The position numbers and the translations under genes were made by a program. Under the pieces are notes generated by a model. That model did not search any database. It was not told where the DNA came from and was given only the letters and a program-made list of their open reading frames with translations. From assembly GCA_039619475.1 (NCBI GenBank), contig CM077115.1, positions 104,669,893 to 104,733,892 of the forward strand: a DNA stretch of 64,000 bases, read 5' to 3'. Positions 35,765-48,679 of the stretch are shown here, one piece after another (position 1 is the first letter of the stretch; every line of letters begins with the position of its first letter). The DNA is from Icerya purchasi. Taxonomy: Eukaryota; Arthropoda; Insecta; Hemiptera; Monophlebidae.

Positions 35765-36535
35765 TATTTTTTGATAAAAATTGTTTTCAATATATGGCCA
35801 ATAATTAACAGCAGTCGAAAATATGGCCTTCAACTGAACATTTCCAAAACGAAATCTATGGTAATAAACAAAAATGACCGTATTATTAAATTATTAGAGC
35901 TGAGCGCGAATAATCGAAGAATAGACAGCAAGTTAAAAAATTTAAATATCTCGGGTGCTTTATTACATCGAATTTAAACCCTGAGACAGAAATTAAACAA
36001 AGATGCGAACATGCGCATACTGCTTTTGGGAAATTGGAAAAAGCTATTAACAGATAAGTCATCAAACCTGAACATTCGGAAAAGACTAATGAAAGGCTGC
36101 ATTTGCCCGATTATGCTCTATGGGCTGGAAGCTACAACATATTCCGGCACAGCACTCAACTACCTGGAGGCGGGCGAAATGTGGCTTTATCGTCGCATGC
36201 TTAAGATTCCTCGGCCAGCGCGCATGAGAAACGAAGATGTACTAAAAACTATTCAAGAAGAAAGGATGATCCGTCGAATAATCGAAGAAAGGAAAATAAG
36301 ATACTTTGGACACATAATCAGAGGAGAAAGATATGAAATCATGCGGCTTCTTCTTCTTCAAGGGAAAATTGAAGGAAAAAGAGGAGTGCGACGCAGAGAA
36401 CTATCTTAGACCAAAGGACATTCAGAAATGAACCGGAATAACATCTATAGAGAGATTAGTTCAAGCTGCCAGAAATAGGCATAATATATGATCAACTGTT
36501 TAACTGGGCCAAAAAAAAACAAAAAAAAAAAACAA
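35765..36535 (+). pseudogene. RTE-like LINE C-terminal half, frame-broken
   Basis: The first frame (35771-35977) reads GLQLNISKTKSMVINKN, the NxxKT region after the reverse transcriptase active site, then RIDSKLKNLNISG. A frameshift follows, with YLGCFITSNLNPETEIKQRC in a second frame. The third frame (36011-36409) reads NIRKRLMKGCICPIMLYGLE, GEMWLYRRMLKIPRPARMRN, EDVLKTIQEER, then KIRYFGHIIRGERYEIMRLL and QGKIEGKRGVRRRELS. After another shift TGITSIERLVQAARNRHNI ends the protein (about 36433-36489). The tail is GGGCC then A-rich. The blocks are very well preserved, so few indels explain the breaks. This C-terminus is common in RTE-like LINEs of insects. Confidence 0.85.
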
Positions 36536-36544
36536 TAAAATATC

Positions 36545-37420
36545 GTACGTCGATAGACCCCGCCACTGTTTGTTATTCCGCGTATCGTGCATTACCGCGT
36601 TTATCGGAATCGAGTAAGATCTCTTATTTTTATAATTTCGGTAATTAACTCTTTTTACTTTTTTAAAAAGAAAATTTTCGATACAGGTATATTATTTTAA
36701 TCGGTTTGTGTTTATTTATCATCTCAATTTTTCCTAGCCTTTCTTTCCTCAACGATCTTTAGCGACTTGCTTTCAAGAGCTCCGTATTTTGATTACTGAA
36801 TTCTTTTAATTTATTTAATACACATTTCTCAGCGGCTTTGCTAATATTTGGAAGCAGAGAGATCCGGTACCATACGAGGAGCAGTTAGTCAGCGATTTAT
36901 TTATTTTAGGTAATATTAGAGGGTCTTAGATGTTTTCAAGTGACCCGGAAAATAATTATGTTTAATAACTAGTTAATAAATGCCGAATTTTCAGAAAGTT
37001 CTGAAATCTATTGGAAATATTATTAAAGCTGGTTGAAATTTTAAGCTTAAAGACAAATTTTTCCGAAAATGAATGGGGCAATTTTTAGGGCGGAATTTAT
37101 ATCATCATTAGAAATAAATTTTCCGATTGGAACGTAACAGATAAATTTATATTTTGACATTTCGAAAAGATTGCAGGTTCCATTGTTGGAATTGAACCAA
37201 CGCTACGTGAAGAAAACCGCAGAGGAGTAAACAAGTCGCTAGCGTGTGTTTTTGTAATAGGCTTAGCGAAAAGTCGTTACCGAAGACAAAGACTAAGCCC
37301 TAATGTCCAACTTTTAACGAATAGATGGTGCAAGTCGCAGCATATCAAACGAATACCAATTTAGAGGAAGATAGTTATAAAATACATGAGTATAGTAAAG
37401 AATATACATTATATATGTAT
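36545..37420. other. Intergenic DNA, no gene seen
   Basis: AT-rich, no open frame of note, nothing recognised. Confidence 0.5.
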
Positions 37421-37498
37421 GTACATATACATATATATATATATATATGTGTGTAATCTGAAAATTTAGGAGCGTCGAAATCACACAGCAAGGAATAA

Positions 37499-37544
<46 letters not shown>
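37421..37544. repeat. Two (TA)n microsatellites
   Basis: TA runs at about 37421-37449 and 37499-37544 separated by about 50 bases. Confidence 0.9.
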
Positions 37545-37546
<2 letters not shown>

Positions 37547-37789
37547 CGCAACGTTAACGTTTAGTTTAGTTACGCCCTTAGGGATGCCACCACGGTTTCG
37601 TAATTACCGTGGACGTAAAATTATATTATGATTATTATTATTACTATTATTTTTGATAAAAGGAATCTGTAGTGATTTTTTAAATATTTATTACGTTTTT
37701 CCCTACACCTATCTTTCTTAACCGACCGGGCGCTGAAAATAGACAATTTATAAATTTACAAAAATTTTATCCAAAAACATTATACTTGG

Positions 37790-39805
37790 CTTCTCCTTCA
37801 TCGATATATTGCCTTTGGTAATGTTCATATTACCAATCTCATGCTGAATCGTTCTAACCATCTCTTCGCTTCATCTTTTGAAACTTCAAGAACGGTTTTT
37901 CTCGAGGTCTTCCCCAAGGTTTCTTCCCATACACTATCAGTGTGGCTTCTCTTCCTCTAAATTCTTCGTTATTATTCTTTGCTGATGACATCCTACTTTA
38001 TGCCTCATCTCATGATATTATATTAGCCAGAATTCGTCTCTTTCGGTGCTGGATCATTCCCTTTTCTTAATTAACTTTTCTATTTCTCCTACTAAATCTT
38101 GTTATGTCGTGTTTACCCTGCGACCATATAATCCTGCTTCCGTCTATCAATCTCTAGCAAACACACTCCTTTCACGTGTTAATTTGTTATCTCGGTATCT
38201 TCGTTAACAGTAGGGTTATCCTTCTCCGAACATATCAAGTATCTTTCTTTTTCAGTAACGAAAAGGCGCTAAACCTGCTGAAAGCTTTATCTCCAGCCAA
38301 ATGGGATGGTGGTCTCCTTATATCCTTATTTCTCTACATAAATTCATCATCGGCTCAAAATTTAATTACTGTTCATTTCTCTATGGTTGTACCTCTAAGT
38401 CCCGACTCTCTAAATTGGATGTAATCCAAAATTCTTGTCTTCGTCTGTGCCTCGGTGTTTTTAAATCCCCTATAGTTCCAGCAGTCCTTGCGGAATCTAA
38501 TACACCGCCCCTTTCTATTCGCAGATCTAATTTGGGCTATCGTTTTCTTGCTAAGCGTCTTTTACTTACGTCCTCTACTCTTATGCTATCTTTCCATTTT
38601 TGGGGAACTGGCGTTTAGGAATACCCCTATTTTATCTCTCTTCGGCTTAGTTCGTTATGTCCTTACATAATGTGTTTTAACAATGTCTCTTATTTCTCCT
38701 TTAATTTCGCCGAACCCTGCCATCCTCCAAGTATGTTTACTTACGCTCTCCAAGTTTCTTCCGCAAACCCGAATTAGACAGGAATTTCACAATACTATCA
38801 ATTCTCAATTTCCTTCGTATGCGACCGTGTTTACTGATGGTTCGAAGAAGCCCCGGGTGGTGTCGGTGCCTCTTTTATCCTCTCAAATTTTGGATTTTCA
38901 GAGTCTTTTCGTCTGCCTCGTTTCTATTCTACATTCATAAAGGTATTAATGGCTATCCTACGTTCTATTATTTTCATTTCCTAATCCCCTTTCCTCTAAA
39001 TTCTTGGTTATATCTGACTCCATGACTGCCCTTCAATTCATTCTTCCCTACCTGATCATTCCTATGATTTTATCGTACTCCGCATACGCTCACTTATCCA
39101 CGTTCTTTCTCCCCTTTATTCCATTTATGTTGATATTTGCTACGGGCTCCTAGTCATTCGGGCATCTTCAGTAATGAAGCGGCGGACTCCTTGGCTTGGG
39201 TTTCTGCCTCTTCTCACGCTTTTTTTTTAAAAAGCCCCATCGCCTAATCTCCTTCCACCGTGTAAAAGTTTTCACCTTAGATTATGTTATCGGATGTTTA
39301 CCTCTTTTTCTAACAATTGTGTTCTTTTTATCTGTCTGTTCAACCTAGTTTTCCCGCAAATCTGTGTTTGTCTTTCCTTCCTTCACTTCGTCGTTCTGTT
39401 GTTGTCACCGTTATTCGACTGCGTTCACTTTATTATCTTCCTCCTGTTTTCGTTTTTCGTTGGTTCGCTCTCTCTCTCTCTCTCGTCTTCTCCACTCAAA
39501 CGAAGAGCGTGTTTTTGCGATGCTGATCACGTGTTTATTATTAAGTGTGTTCATCTCTTTCTGTTAAGCGTTCTGCTTTCTATTCCATTTTATTCATACT
39601 CAGTCTTCCTACTCCATATTGAGCCCCTTACATCCTATGTCTTTTCCTTCCGAAAACACATTGTTTCTATTATATTGATTATTTCCTACTAACAACATTT
39701 GACATCGTATGAAGATATAATTGACTCCTTTCTTTTCTAATTGTTTCTGGGTGGTAAAGATGCCCCCAGTTGACAAGCCCAAAAAATTAAAAAAAAAAAA
39801 AAAAA
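37790..39805 (+). mobile_element. I-like LINE with RT, RNase H and 3' end
   Basis: This is the longest copy of the dominant family, about 2.0 kb. In scattered frames it shows, in order: RTVFSRGLPQGFFPYTISV (about 37895), reverse transcriptase motif B; LLFFADDILLYASS (about 37968), the polymerase FADD with both aspartates kept; and KFIIGSKFNYCSFLYGCTSK with LDVIQNSCLRLCLGVFKSP (about 38342-38475), the thumb. Then come ATVFTDGSKKP (about 38822), the first RNase H aspartate; RAPSHSGIFSNEAADSLAW (about 39148), the RNase H C-terminal block; FCDADHVF (about 39515), a partial zinc motif; and TGGGTGGTAAAGATGCCCCC plus AGTTGACAAGCCCA (39748-39781) before poly(A). Known I-clade elements have this order. 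Many indels make it non-functional, and the endonuclease half is missing. Confidence 0.85.
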
Positions 39806-39809
39806 TGTA

Positions 39810-42800
39810 TTTCTTTGGAATCCTACGCCCAATCTAGAAGGAAAGAGGCGGTTACGTCTCGCCCCCACATTGGCCACTACAATTTAATTACCTTATGCAA
39901 AAAAAAAAAAAAGATATTCTCCCACTGTAGCTCTTTAACTTTCCGTCAAATTTATGTTCAAAATTCGGGAAATTCCATCGTTTAACTACTTCCTAATAAT
40001 CCGGAAATAACTAAATTAATACCCCGATTTCCTAAACAAAATGCGCTCCAAACCCGAGTAATACCCCAAAAAATCGCGATAATTTCGACACGTCACCGTT
40101 AGCTCAGCGTGTTGCTCGCGGTATACCTTCTTCAAGACTCAGCTGGTTCCGGACTGGAGTCGCTTCCAGATTTATTATTCGACTTCGAAAACAATTAAGC
40201 ATCATTTAATACGCAACTTTTGTTTCTTTCTGCTACTAAAAATCGGTAAGACGAGCGTACTTTTGATAGAGATCCGATATTATTTTCGCTGTATTTTGTT
40301 GGATCAGAAAATTTCATTGCCAGATTAACCGCGCTTAACTTTTTAATTAATTCCTCGTTCCCGCACAGTGTGACTATTATATCCTTTTCGACTCTTACCT
40401 ATATACCTTTTATGACTTTTTTTTCGTATTCTCTTACTTTCTTATTTCCCCCTTTTCTTTCTTGTTTTTTTGTTTCCGTGTCTTCCTTACTGGCCGGCAT
40501 CATCTAGCAAAACGTCATCACTATCTTAAAAACCGTACGTTTGGCATTCAGCTTCCGAAACAAGACCCAGCCTCTCTTAAAACTACGAAATGAGGTGAAT
40601 AACAAAAAAATAGAAACAAAAAAAAAAAAAAAAAAATAGCGCCAAAAAAATTGGCCCGAAGTAAACGTTTCATTTAGTTCTGTTGTGTTGGTCGAATTTA
40701 AACTTTTTATTGATGACCGGAGTAGTAAATTCTGGTCATAATAAGTAACCATTCCGCAGTTCAAAATTAAGACTCATTTTTTAAAGTTCCGACACAGAAA
40801 TAAAACTGCAACAAGGTTGGAAAAGAGGTCTAATTTTGTGCCGTTTTCTTTACAAAAAAAAAAAAAAAACCAAATCTCCGGCACTGTTCAAATTATCGCG
40901 TATTGTCTTTGTTATCTGCAACTACTGAAATGCAAAGTTTCCATTCATTCGCAGTCCTCTTCTGATGGTTTTTTTTCTCGGTAATGTTTTTCGTTTTGTC
41001 TGTCGTGAATTATGAATCTTATCATTATCGTTGTAATTTTTTTTCTCCGGAAGGCCGCGAATTTCAGTGTTTACTGCATTCATCTATTCTTCCTCATTCT
41101 GTTTTCTACTTTTCTATTAATTCGCTTTTTTTTTTTTTTTTTTTTTATTATACCTCTTTATTACTTATTTTAAGTCATTAGCAAGTTTTGATTATGTATA
41201 GTGTAATTCTCAAATTCATCGGCGATGCGATGTGTTGTACAATCGCGCCGAAGTTTGAGTTGTACGGTTAATTTAGGAATTTCCCCGGCGAGAGAACAGC
41301 GTGTCAGATAAAGTTCCACGATTGAAACGAACGAGTTTATTAATATACATTTAAACAGCATTGAAAATAATTAATTCACTGTGCTGAAAGTGAAACGTCT
41401 TTAAAGTGTGTATCGATCGGCATATTCTTCGCGGGATTTATTAAACTTTGCGTAGAGTGTTCAGTTTTGTAAGCTGGAATGCTGACGTTATTAAGTGCTA
41501 CTAGTCAGTCCGTGTTGGTAATATTACAGAAGAATCTGATTGCGATGATACGTGCGTGTGTGTGGTCGTGGAGTCGACAACAGGGATGATTAATTATCTG
41601 CAGCAGGTTTGCGATAGTTGTTTGTTTTCGTATCCCCCCTAATCATGTTGCCCGCAATTTATGCAAAAATTTAATGCATAAACTGTCGCAAATTTCAAAT
41701 ATCGTTCCCCCCTTTTTTTAAATCAACATTTAAGCTCCCCCGCTGTGTACACTAACTCAATACGAGTGATAATTTTCGATATTTTTTTCAATAGTGTGGG
41801 ATTCGAATTTCGCTCGAACGGAACACGATTTCCGTGATCAATTCGTACCGCAGACTTTTCGATGATGTGTTCCGAATGAATAAAAATAATTACGAGAAGC
41901 ATGAGCATATTTTTCGGATGTACTGAATATGGGGAATAACGTGTTTTTTTTTTTGTTTTTTTTTTTTTTTTTATTAAACTCCTCGATGGAAAATGAAATT
42001 TGAAGTTAGTTGTTTTGGCGACTTCCGATTATTTTGACACGTAACTATTATGTTACCGCAATGGTAATTACATGTATCTGCTACAATCTGCTGATCCACC
42101 TTTGCAGCGTGAAAAAAAAAAAACGCAATTTACATATCACGAATGCGCGCACTTTAGAAATAATAAAAATTATGTATTTTCTTTTTTGGAAAATTTTGAA
42201 GTTGCGTTTTTCGAATTTAGACCGTGGTTAAATTGTTTTTTTTTTTTTTTTACTGCAACTGCTTACAATTTACAAAAAACGAGATATTAATGGAATTTAA
42301 AAAAAGTAAAGAGTATAAAATAGCGGTAGTCTGTGTACAGTACATATATGTACATATATGCTGTTCAAATTTGTACAATCAGAATTCCTGGTAATTATTT
42401 TGCGTTAGAAATAAGTATGCAAATAAGCAATGGAACACCAGCTGCCGTTGTTTCAGTTGAGACGTAAACTATCTCAGTTGTTTCGCTAACAAAACGGAGT
42501 AATCACATTGTAATCGGAATAGTCAAATCGGAACAATTTCGACCGGCTGAAAGTAATACAGTGTACATCAGAAATGTATTCGAAATACGGAAAGTGTAAC
42601 AACTGTTACAGTTAAGAATTTCAAATAGTTGCCAATACCACTGGTATTGTTTTTTGTTCCAAATACGAAACTTGTTACTGGTGATTAATGGACCATCATC
42701 ATTACTGTGTATATTTTACTTTATCACCCCTTTCTGTAAAAGGCATCGAGTAAAAGTAAATTCGCTTTGTGGAGAGTCTACCACGGTTGTCAGTGTTTCT

Positions 42801-42950
42801 GGCGTTGATTCGAGTTTTTAACTACTGCTCGATCTGCGGTCGATTGTTTCAAAACCGGTAAGTCGGTGAAACCGTTAATTTTGTCGTTTCTATTATTAGC
42901 CGTCTGACGTTTATAGGTTTCTATATTCTGTTCCTTAATTTCAGCCGTTA
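39810..42950. other. Intergenic DNA, no gene seen
   Basis: At 40083-40160 a tRNA-like arrangement (GTTAGCTCAGCGTGTTGC, later GGTTCCGGACT) could be a SINE relic, but support is weak. Long T and A runs (40619, 40853, 41128, 41946, 42235) are present. Frames of 60-86 codons have no recognised motif. Confidence 0.4.
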
Positions 42951-42989
42951 ACTATTTTCTTATTTTATCGACTAGCAAATAAAAACTTT

Positions 42990-43580
42990 TGTTATTTTCT
43001 GTTTTTTTTTGTTTTTTTTCCTGGTTAGATAATCACGCGGCCTTCCCTAACGGTGTTGAACCCCTTAAGACTGATCTGTCACTGAATATGCTAAAGGCTA
43101 TTGTCCAAAATTGTCCAGTCCGCGCTACCACCGGTCACGAATATACCTTCCAAGGATTTACGATTGTCGAGACTCTGCCCTCTGAGGGAGACAAAACACG
43201 GTATTGACCCCCGGTTCCCTCCCTATGACCTTCCTAGAACCCATTTTGTTGCTACGACAAGGCTCCGCATCAGACTTATTTCTCTGATGCACACGATCAT
43301 CTTTTGCTCAACTGCGAGCCTCTATTTGAATGCTCTTTTTGTTCCCTCCTCCCTGCTCCTTCAATAAAACATCTGCTCCTGGAGTGCTCTTTTTTTGCTC
43401 TTCAGCGCTCTAATCACCGCATAGTGTCTCTGCAGTCATCTCTGAGTAGTCCTCGATATCGCACATACTATTCAGTTTCTTTATACAGCTGGTTTGCTTA
43501 GAGTTATTTAGCGCTCCCACCGTCATAGTATCATAATAGCTCCGACAGCTGTACACGGCACTCAAAAAAAAAAAAAAAGA
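42990..43580 (+). pseudogene. LINE C-terminal fragment with HLLLEC motif
   Basis: Around 43360-43500 one frame reads IKHLLLECSFFALQRSNHRI, then SLQSSLSSPRYRTYYSVSLY. The HxLLECxxFxxxR motif is the end of the C-terminal zinc region of Jockey-like LINEs, similar to THLLLE at 20.7 kb. CEPLFECSFCSLLP slightly upstream may be a repeat of the motif or a damaged CxxC. A poly(A) follows at about 43564-43578. The upstream frame (42989-43207) has no recognised domain. Confidence 0.5.
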
Positions 43581-43800
43581 TAGTAATATATACTACAAGT
43601 GCAATAATAATAATAGTAATAATTAAAGGTAGTGATAATAATTACAACAATAATTATAGCAATAAAATTGATAATAATGATGGTAGTAACCATATTATAA
43701 ATGATAAAAATACAAGTAATAATGATATTAATAAAAATAACGATTGTAACAGCAACAATCGCAATGGTAATAATAATATTAATAGCAGACCTGATAATTC
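43580..43800. repeat. Degenerate AAT/AAY triplet-rich tract
   Basis: Irregular AAT, AAC and GAT triplets over about 220 bases; probably a decayed triplet microsatellite. Frames on both strands are shadows of it. Confidence 0.7.
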
Positions 43801-43899
43801 TCCAACGATTATCCAGAGCTCTCGCTGTTCACGTCGAAAACACTTCTGCAAAAAAAAAAAAAGAATGTAGGCAAGAATCACCCGTTGGCCCTTGCTAGA

Positions 43900-46400
43900 C
43901 TAACGAGTTTTGTTCTTCCTTTATTTATCAGTGTTCTTCCTGGAGGCAAGGACCGTATTTGTGTCACTGTTCCTTCTGTTCCTTCTGTCTCAATTGCTTT
44001 TTATCTGATTCGCAATTTTGGCCTATATTACTGATAGTACCTTGTACGGAATGAGCATCATTTTAGACGCTCTACCCTATATATTCTTAGAAGCCGATAT
44101 TATGTAGGGAATGAGGTCGGCCGTCACTGATTCCCTCGGCATCCATTCGCAGCATCTATCGTTCCTCCGAGGGATCGTTTCTATCTTCACAATCTGCTTC
44201 CTTGCCTCTCCTAGTATACACGGTCGCCTGCACGTTTTCTTCGGACGTATTGTTAGACCATTTCGTAGGATTTTTAATTGTATGTCTTGACTACGCTTCT
44301 AAACATCTTACATCAAAATTTCAGTAATCTTTAAGAGCTCCCCCACTGCCGAAATTGTAAAAGGTTCTTACTGTGCGCCTATGATCGTTCTCGTCTTGCT
44401 CAATCGATTAGGCAAAATGAGATCAAGCGTATAATGGCGTCCGAAAATATCTCCGTTCCGCGAGACATCCGATTTAACAAAAAAAATTAACTTCTCAGGC
44501 ATTTTCGTAGACTGTACTTCAATGAAACATGTTGCTTGCTCCGGCTTATGCTCTACCCCCCCCCTTTATCTTTAGCTCTTCTGCCTTATAAATCTGTTCC
44601 CAGTTCTAAATTACTCCATTTCCACAAACTTTTCAATCCTAAAATCCATTTTAAACCATATCCGCAATTCCCCATTATCTAATCGTTTTCCATCTACCTC
44701 TTAATTATTTTCCGCGCAGATTTCAATTCCTTCAGCAATATTTGCTCGGTAGTTAACGCGTTTAATTCTCCTAGCTACTTGCAGTCTCCGTTCCTTCTTT
44801 TCGTTTCCAAAAGCCTACTCATTACCCGAAGCTATCATGAAACTTCTCGCATTTAATAACATTGCATCTTATTCTTCCTTAGCCGATTCTTTATCCCCCC
44901 CTCACCCTTCTTTCTAATTACATTTAATTAATTACTTCTACTTACGGTTATGTTATTTCTCCCCCTCCTCGCGCCTTTTTTTCATTTTTTTTCTCTTCTT
45001 GTTTCTATGTTTTCTCCCTATCCTAAATTTATTCTCTAATTCTATTTTTTCTTACGTATCTATTCTTTCTTCTTCTTTTCTGTTTATATCTTATTCTTTC
45101 CCTCGTATAGAATTTTAAGACGTTCGGACAATTTTTCCAAAGATGAGATTGTAGCAAATTGTATGTGAATAATTGAATTGATGCTGCGATATTCCAATAT
45201 GTTTATTTTAATAGTATTAGGGACTGAGATAACTCTCACAATGATGTGTGTTGTCGTGAATTACAGTGATGGCACTACTTGATTATATCGGGAACCAGAT
45301 TATTTAGGCCGCCGTCTGTAACTTCACGCTACTGACATTTTTCTTAATTTGTTGGGCCGGTTTTTTTCTTATACCACTTCTATTCTTTCTTATCTATCTA
45401 TCTATCTGTATATTATATATATATATATATATATATGTGTGTACATTATATTTCTCTCTTATTTCTGATATTGTATTTTAATTTTTCTTTACTCTAACTC
45501 CTCTTTCCTTTTCATTTTCTTTCCCTATTTACACACATTGCCTTCTTCCTTCTTTTCACAGTATTTTGTGTTATAATTCACACTATAGCTGCAACTCTTA
45601 ATGGTTTACAGTGAAACTGTCGTAGCTTTTTAGAGCTAATTAAACTTTATTGGAGGGACTGTTGGACTTTTATACTGTCAGTGTCGCTTTGCTCTCTGAA
45701 TCATGGCTTTGATTGAATGTGATCGGTCAGTTTTAGAAGGTACAAGGTAATCAGATGCGATCGCGAGAAATAGCAGATCCGTAATACTTATTAAAGCACT
45801 TTCTTTCAGTCCCATGATGTTTGCTTTAATTTCCCCTCCAGTTTAAATCATCTTAACATTGTACGCATTAAATGTAGATGAATCCATTAAGAGGTAAATA
45901 AAAACACCTTAAATACAAAAAAGAATATTACTTGAATAAATTGTACAGATTGCGAAAAATCATATAGTGATCAAATAGGTAGTAGGTAGAGAAAACAAAT
46001 GCAGATACAACGAACATATAATAAAATCATTTAATAATAATGAAATCAAAAAATCAACATAATATGCTGAACATCTAATAAAAAATAAACGTAAATATCT
46101 CGGTTTCTTATAATAAAGAAAATTTAATGAATACAGCTGAATATTATTATATAAATAAATACAAGCATAATTACTCTTAAATGATCAAATATCGAATAAT
46201 AATAACCCTCTTTTTAATATAAAAATTTAACTACTTTTATCTTAATATTTGTTTTAAAATTTTGTTCATTAAATTCGCCATTATTTTGTAAACAAAATCC
46301 CGCCTTTGACCTTTTTTACCTATTTTATCGTCTTCGATTTATCTGTAAACAATTTTTCGCCTTTGATTTAGTTATACCGCCATCCGCCTATTATTGTCTT
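43900..46400. other. Pyrimidine-rich spacer, possible old LINE debris
   Basis: The plus strand from about 43900 to 45600 is strongly C/T-rich, like coding strands of the dominant LINE. HCRNCKRFLLCAYDRSRLAQ (about 44345-44405) has a CxxC and CAYDRSR run that could be a damaged LINE zinc region. Nothing is diagnostic. A (TATC)n/(TA)n microsatellite lies at about 45391-45437. Confidence 0.3.
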
Positions 46401-46406
46401 ACATAA

Positions 46407-46518
46407 CTAAAAACACACTCCAGTGAAATCATGGAACTACATTTATATATACATACATATATATATATATATGTATGTATATATATGTTTCCATGATTTC
46501 ACTGGAATCTGTTTTTAG
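46407..46518. mobile_element. Fold-back element with TA-repeat loop
   Basis: Left arm 46407-46436 (CTAAAAACACACTCCAGTGA onward) and right arm 46489-46518 are inverted copies of 30 bases with about two differences. The loop is made of TA and CATA repeats that are themselves self-complementary, so the whole of about 112 bases can fold into one hairpin. The layout resembles, on a smaller scale, the palindromic MITE at 1.0-1.7 kb, although the sequences differ. Confidence 0.7.
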
Positions 46519-46519
46519 T

Positions 46520-48640
46520 TTTATTTGAGGGTATTCTGTGTTTTTAGCTGATGGTGGGCTGTGCCTGAAAACGTTTCTACAACAAGATATTTGTTTTAAC
46601 TTATTGAAGTAAATTATTTTATACTTATTTTTATTTGTTATTAAGGAATTTATTTATCGTATATTTATTGTACACATTTCCACCTTTGACATAATTCCCT
46701 CCTTGCTGTGATCTTTGTCATTTTCTTTTCACTTCGTTTCTTCATTCTGTTTCCCCTTATGTTTATTACTGATGGTGTCTGGGATGCTGGATCCTCCTTA
46801 TGTGGTTGCTTAAACCATAACAGCAATGGTACTGTTCTGAAAATCTCATCAGTTTCGACAATATTGCTTTGCTCAATGATTTTTTCTCTACTAAAATACA
46901 GGAGTCCGTTTGGTGGCAGTTCTTTGAATCTAGCATTTTCATCTTCCACTATTGGTTTTAACTAGCACTGGTCGATTCGTACGGGTTTATACGGTTGCTT
47001 TCTCGTCCTAATTTTCCTTCGGAACTACTTTAAAATTTATCTTGTACAAAATCATTAATATAGTAAATATATTTAGGTACGTCCCTTAATTCAAATAACT
47101 TCATTTAATAGGCATGAAAAAAAAAGAAATAAAAAAAAAAAAAAGCGTAATATTAAATAACGAATGCGTTAATGAAAATCCGCTAATTTAATTCGGAGAG
47201 AAGTTTACCGAGATAAAAAAAAAAAAAATAAAAATAAAAAGCTTTCTAAAAATATAAAAACTATTTTTTAGTCATAGAGAAAAGTTACAAATAAATTAAA
47301 AGAGAAAAAACGCATTAAATGAGAACGTATTAAATTAGTTAAAAACCCGTTACGTTTGCCAGCGACTTATCCCGATATCCATGTTGTTGGCGTTAATTGA
47401 GATAACGTGTATAGTTTATACTCTACAATAACTAATTTCCAAATAGGCTTTTGTTGGTGGTGAAGAACAAGAGGTAACTCTACCGAGCGAGTAGTTGGTT
47501 AGGTAGTTTCGTTTAAGTGCATTTCGAATCCCCGCCGACAAGTATCGAAAATCATTATTATCACTTGCGCGTAGAGTTCTAGTTGACGAGTGCGAATAAA
47601 TGAAAAACATCGGCAAAAAGCTAAATCTAGCTTAGCCTGTAAATTGGCTTTAAGTTTATTTATACGATTTTTTTTTTTTGGTTTCAATTCGTTTATACCC
47701 ACTTCCTGCCTCCAACTTTTTTGTTCCTATACGTTTGCTCAACATTCCGAGCGGTTAGATACACAATCTGCAATTATGCAACTACAAAATTGAATAAAAT
47801 GTACCCTTCGCGTGAAATACCAGTGGAATGAGAAATACCGTTTAGTATCCTTCGCTGCTCGGGATCTATCGAGAATTCTTTCAAGTTTGGCAGTTATCGA
47901 AGAACTACCGCGTATTACAGTCTTTTCTTTGAATAGTGGGAATTCTTCCTGAGCATTTTTCTCCTTATAGGTCGATTGTACCACAACGAAAACATAAAAA
48001 TTACGCTCTAAAATTTGTCCCCCCCCCACGATAAAAACTGGAACGAAATCGTTACGATAGTTCCTGACATCATTAGCGTACACAGATAGACAATCGCGAA
48101 AACGGCTATATACGGAGCAGACATTTATGCTTTTTGACAATAATTTATTAAACGATAATAGAATAAAACGAGTATCCTTTTTATTCTTTTATCTAACGCT
48201 ACCGTGAACCGTGTGTTTAACGGGATATTATGACAGATGATTACTATTTGAGATTAAATGACCGAAGTAGTGTTATTTGTTTCGATATATGCCAAGGTTT
48301 AGGCCACCATTGAAGGGGTTTTTCCTGAGTATCTTATGGAAGAGAAAATTTAGATTAAAGGACGAACAGGATAAACTCAAGACAGATAAAAAGTATACGA
48401 AGGGGAATCGACAGATAACACGGTGGAAACAAAAGGGACAGATTATGGTGAAATTTTATGGAATCCGTATATATGTATATATAGTACGTTTCAAATTTTC
48501 ATTGAAAAGGCTCGACTGGATATATCCTTCAAGGTACGGTTGAAGGTTTAACAGTTGTTTTAAAAAAGTTTATCGGCAAACTATTTATTTTCTAAAACCG
48601 GCTTAAAATTTTTCGTATAGGCGCATATTTAAACCGCTTA
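46520..48640. other. Intergenic DNA, small unassigned frames
   Basis: Two overlapping opposite frames (46665-46949 and 46708-46965) and a 133-codon minus-strand frame (47739-48140) have no recognisable motif. The 133-codon frame is longer than most chance frames here, but it has no splice or family support. Confidence 0.35.
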
Positions 48641-48679
48641 GCCAGCCTCCTTCTTTTTTTTCTTCTTCTTCTTCTTCTT

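Noticed and set aside
40083..40160. A tRNA-like segment with possible A and B boxes
   Set aside because: The acceptor and anticodon arms do not pair convincingly and the B box is poor; too weak for a feature call.
47739..48140. 133-codon minus-strand frame as a host gene
   Set aside because: No motif, no splice support, and composition similar to neighbouring non-coding DNA; a chance frame of this size is possible in 64 kb on six frames.
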